A stretch of DNA of 64,000 bases from positions 62,001 through 126,000 of the forward strand of contig NZ_JBBCJO010000002.1 of NCBI RefSeq assembly GCF_037190085.1, read 5' to 3'. Position numbers and translations under genes: made by a program. The stretch is from Gemmatimonas aurantiaca (GTDB lineage Bacteria; Gemmatimonadota; Gemmatimonadetes; Gemmatimonadales; Gemmatimonadaceae). Of this stretch, positions 61,286 through 64,000 are shown piece by piece; position 1 is the stretch's first letter; each line of letters opens with the position of its first letter. The notes beneath the pieces are model-generated. The model did not search any database, was not told the origin of the DNA, and saw only the letters and a program-made list of their open reading frames with translations.

Positions 61286-62227
61286 ATGCCGCTTCTCGTC
61301 CGTTTTCTTGGCACCGCCGCCTCCCGCCCCACCGTCGAACGTGGGGTCAGCGCCATTTCTATCACCCGCGAGGGGGAAACGCTGCTGTTCGACTGCGGTG
61401 AAGGCACGCAACGTCAGATGATGCGCTATGGCGTCTCGTTCGCCCTGGCCGAGGTCTTCTTCACGCACGTCCATTCGGACCACCTGCTGGGGATAACCGG
61501 ACTCATCCGTACGATGGCACTTCAGGGGCGGACTGAGCCGTTGCGACTGTGGACACCGCGTAGCACGGGCAAAACGTTGCGTCAGTGCATCAACATTGGT
61601 GGCGAACGTACCACGTTTCCTGTAGACATCACCGAGCTGGAAGCCGGTGCCAGCCTCAAGCGTGGTGACTATCGGATCGACACCTTTGCCGTCGATCACC
61701 GCGGCACGGCGGCGCTTGGCTACGCCCTGGTCGAGGAGGAGCGGCGCGGACGGTTCAACCCCGATCTGGCGCGGGAGCTGGGCATTCCGGAGGGCCCGCT
61801 GTGGGGACGCATCCACCGGGGCGAGTCCATCACGCTCGAGGATGGCCGGGTCATCGAACCCCAGGTGCTGGTTGGTGAGCGTCGGCGTGGTCGGCGTATC
61901 GTCATCACCGGCGACACCCGCCCCTGCGACAGCACCATCGCCGCGGCGCAGGACGCCGATCTGCTCATTCACGAAGCCACGTTTGCCGACGAGGAGAGCG
62001 CCCGCGCGCTCGAGACCGGGCATTCCACGGCCAGGGAAGCCGCGCAGGTCGCACTGCAGGCCTCCGCCCGACGTCTCGTGCTCACGCACATCTCCGCGCG
62101 GTATTCCCGCGATACGCGCGATCTCGAACAGGAAGCGCGCTCCGTGTTCGCCAACACCATGATCGCGCGTGACGGGACCGAAATCGAACTCGCGCTCACC
62201 GAAGAACTGGCCGAGGTCGTGCCGTAG
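61286..62227 (+). CDS. rnz: Ribonuclease Z
   Basis: 313 residues. The metallo-beta-lactamase zinc motif is FFTHVHSDHLLG (H61, H63, D65, H66); further ligands follow in GDTRPCDS and LTHISARYS. The family's flexible exosite arm lies around residues 150-190 (EERRGRFNPDLARELGIPEG). RNase Z matures the 3' ends of tRNA precursors in the cytoplasm. This matters here because neither tRNA gene in the window encodes CCA, the class of precursor RNase Z cleaves. ATG 61286 matches the normal family start (LLVRFLGTAASRPT). Confidence 0.95.
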   Translation: MPLLVRFLGTAASRPTVERGVSAISITREGETLLFDCGEGTQRQMMRYGVSFALAEVFFTHVHSDHLLGITGLIRTMALQGRTEPLRLWTPRSTGKTLRQCINIGGERTTFPVDITELEAGASLKRGDYRIDTFAVDHRGTAALGYALVEEERRGRFNPDLARELGIPEGPLWGRIHRGESITLEDGRVIEPQVLVGERRRGRRIVITGDTRPCDSTIAAAQDADLLIHEATFADEESARALETGHSTAREAAQVALQASARRLVLTHISARYSRDTRDLEQEARSVFANTMIARDGTEIELALTEELAEVVP

Positions 62228-62244
62228 GGGCGTCCGTTACTCAC

Positions 62245-62311
62245 GTGTTGCGCAGGCACATGCACTCACCCGCATCTGCATGAGCACCTGCGTCAAGCAT
62301 CTGCGCAACAC
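62245..62311 (+). promoter_or_regulatory. 11-bp inverted repeat ending next to a ribosome-binding site
   Basis: GTGTTGCGCAG (62245-62255) is perfectly complemented by 62301-62311, 45 bp apart. The right arm ends 2 nt before the GGAG (62314-62317) of the next gene, so folding of a leader RNA could hide or expose that site. It could also be a terminator remnant of rnz, but no T-tract follows. Confidence 0.5.
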
Positions 62312-62323
62312 ACGGAGCCCCAT

Positions 62324-64000
62324 ATGCCACTGTCTTTCTTCGAGAATCCGAGCCCGACGCGCGGTCGATTGTCTGTCATGGCAATCGCTGCAGCGTTGCT
62401 GCTCGGCGCCTGCAGTACCAACAGCGACAGCGCCACCGCTCCCACGGGCGGAGGGGACACCTCATCGACCGGCGGGACGGGCAGCGGATCCACGTCGACG
62501 TTTTCCGTGGCCTCGCTGTCCTGCAGTGAAGACGCGAAACTCACCAATGCCTACACGGTGGCGTCGGCGATGTCGACGAACACGGCCGATCATGAAGTCA
62601 CCGCCGACTACACCATCGATGGGGTCACGGCGACGACGATCGTGCTGAGCGGCACGGGCGCGACCATCACCGGATCCGGGGCATCGGTCAGTGGCGGCAC
62701 GGTGACCATCAATGCCGCGGGTACCTATCGACTCAGTGGCACCATGACCGACGGGCAGGTGTTCGTGAGCACGTCCGATACCGGCCTCGTTCGTCTCGTG
62801 CTCGATGGGGCCTCCATCACCCGCACGACCGATGTTCCGCTGTTCATCTCCAAGGCCAAACGCGCGGCGATCGTACTGGCCAGCGGTTCGACGAACACGC
62901 TGCAGGACGGCACGTCGTATCCGTCGGGCGCCGAACAGAATGCGCCGCTCTACAGCAAAGTCGACCTGTCCATCGGTGGTGAAGGTGCACTCACCATCAC
63001 CGGAAAGGTGAAGCACGGGATTCATTCCAAGGACGGTCTCGTGATCCGTTCGGGGCGTATCACCGTGAATGCGAAGGAAGACGGCATCCGCGGCAAGGAC
63101 TACCTCGTGGTGCGGGGCGGCACGCTCGACGTCACGGCCGGTGGTGATGCGCTCAAGTCCACGGAAGACGGCGATGCCGCCCTCGGGTATGTGTTGCTGG
63201 CCGGTGGCACGTTCACACTGACTGCGGGCAATGATGCGGTGCAGGCGGAAACGGATTTGCTGATGACGGGTGGCACCCTCAAGGCCGTCACCCACGGCGG
63301 CAGCGCGGTGACCATTCCCGACACCCTCTCCGCCAAGGGACTCAAGGCCGGCGTGATACTGGTGGCCGATGGCGGCACCGTGACGCTCGATACCGCCGAC
63401 GATGGCCTGCACTCCAATGCCAACCTCGTGGTGAACGGCGGCGCGTTCAGCATCAGCACCGGAGACGATGGTGTGCATGCGGATTCGGCGGTCACCATCA
63501 ACGGCGGCACGATCGACGTGACGAAGAGTTACGAAGGCATCGAAGCCGGCACGGCCGACATGACCTTCAACGGCGGGCGGGTGCGCGTGGTGTCGAGCGA
63601 TGACGGCATCAACCTGGCAGGCAATGGCGACACCGCACCCGGGCGTCCGACCGGGAACTACACGATCCGCATCACCGGTGGACGTATCACCAGTATTGCG
63701 GGCGGCGATGGTTTCGACTCCAACGCCAACGTTGCCATGAGTGGCGGTTGCCTGGTGGTGGCCGGCCCGACGGCCAACAACAACGCGCCGATCGACTACG
63801 ACGGCACGTTCACCATGACCGGCGGCTTCCTGGTGGCGACCGGCAGTTCCGGAATGGCCCAGGCCCCGGGCACGACCTCGACGCAGCGCTCGGTGCAGTT
63901 CACGTTCAGCAGTGCGCGCAGTGCCGGCAGCATCGTGCACCTGCAGTCGAGCGGCGATCAGGCCATTCTCGACATCGCACCGATCAAGGCGTATCAGTCG
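62324..64000 (+). CDS. Cthe_2159-type carbohydrate-binding beta-helix lipoprotein; 3' end cut by window
   Basis: At least 559 codons, open to the window end. GGAG lies 6 nt before the ATG. The signal ends in a lipobox (LLGAC) followed by a Ser/Thr/Gly-rich linker. The body is a right-handed beta-helix of repeated GG-T-x-x-x-A-x-x-D-G-I/V rungs, with the family core RLVLDGASITRTTDVPLFIS, HGIHSKDGLVIRSG, EDGIRGKDYLVVRGG and DDGLHSNANLVVNGG. Cthe_2159 relatives bind acidic plant polysaccharides such as polygalacturonate and resemble pectate lyases. It is probably surface-exposed. Confidence 0.9.
   Translation, partial: MPLSFFENPSPTRGRLSVMAIAAALLLGACSTNSDSATAPTGGGDTSSTGGTGSGSTSTFSVASLSCSEDAKLTNAYTVASAMSTNTADHEVTADYTIDGVTATTIVLSGTGATITGSGASVSGGTVTINAAGTYRLSGTMTDGQVFVSTSDTGLVRLVLDGASITRTTDVPLFISKAKRAAIVLASGSTNTLQDGTSYPSGAEQNAPLYSKVDLSIGGEGALTITGKVKHGIHSKDGLVIRSGRITVNAKEDGIRGKDYLVVRGGTLDVTAGGDALKSTEDGDAALGYVLLAGGTFTLTAGNDAVQAETDLLMTGGTLKAVTHGGSAVTIPDTLSAKGLKAGVILVADGGTVTLDTADDGLHSNANLVVNGGAFSISTGDDGVHADSAVTINGGTIDVTKSYEGIEAGTADMTFNGGRVRVVSSDDGINLAGNGDTAPGRPTGNYTIRITGGRITSIAGGDGFDSNANVAMSGGCLVVAGPTANNNAPIDYDGTFTMTGGFLVATGSSGMAQAPGTTSTQRSVQFTFSSARSAGSIVHLQSSGDQAILDIAPIKAYQS

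Overview
The window is a GC-rich, densely coded bacterial chromosome segment with about 51 protein genes and two tRNA genes. The gene content is that of a Gram-negative aerobe with a strong secreted-protease and TonB-receptor habit: two M14 zinc carboxypeptidases, four S9 prolyl-oligopeptidase-type enzymes, a TolB-like propeller/amidohydrolase, two TonB-dependent receptors, an RND efflux operon and many lipoproteins. This repertoire and the protein style suggest Gemmatimonadota (Gemmatimonas-like). That placement is inference and no search was run. No phage, insertion sequence, CRISPR array or rRNA gene was seen.

Layout. 0-5.9 kb: end of a glycogen-binding-module protein, two envelope proteins, a TerC-type membrane protein, and queC-queE for 7-deazaguanine synthesis. 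5.9-22.4 kb: mostly secreted peptidases (M14, NlpC/P60, S9), a coiled-coil lipoprotein, a DUF983/hydrolase pair, a Ser/Thr kinase with a zinc ribbon, a second M14 enzyme, a DUF1028 protein and another S9 enzyme. 22.5-29.5 kb: a tightly packed operon tolC-hlyD-RND-DUF2892-thioredoxin facing a small ArsR-family regulator; both have AT-rich operator-like promoters. 29.5-38.6 kb: OsmC protein, DPP-IV-like peptidase, giant propeller/amidohydrolase, a DUF423-TauE pair, and a duplicated cupredoxin-like protein. 38.6-43.0 kb: a three-gene translationally coupled operon of a HmuY-like lipoprotein, a TonB receptor and an exported CbiX-like chelatase, behind a sigma70-like promoter and a Fur-box-like dyad. 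43.2-49.9 kb: NamZ muramidase, a TonB receptor divergent from a mercury-type MerR regulator across a classic 19-bp-spacer promoter, and an S9 peptidase. 50.0-51.9 kb: arsR-arsM arsenic unit and a small lipoprotein. 52.0-56.0 kb: tRNA-Gln(CUG) and glnS on the same strand, separated by three tandem Uma2-family nuclease-like paralogues that share a 177-bp near-identical block. 56.1-64.0 kb: an unknown lipoprotein, a GC-rich minisatellite, tRNA-Ala(CGC), class II photolyase, threonine/serine dehydratase, KGG-repeat stress protein, ribonuclease Z, and a Cthe_2159-type lipoprotein cut by the window end.

Themes. Three metal- or thiol-responsive regulators (ArsR, MerR, ArsR) each sit beside a transport or detoxification target. 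The strongest candidate for something undescribed is the HmuY / TonB receptor / exported chelatase operon, which could take a metal out of (or put one into) a tetrapyrrole outside the cytoplasm. Several genes have a -10-like element 6-8 nt before the start codon, suggesting leaderless transcripts.
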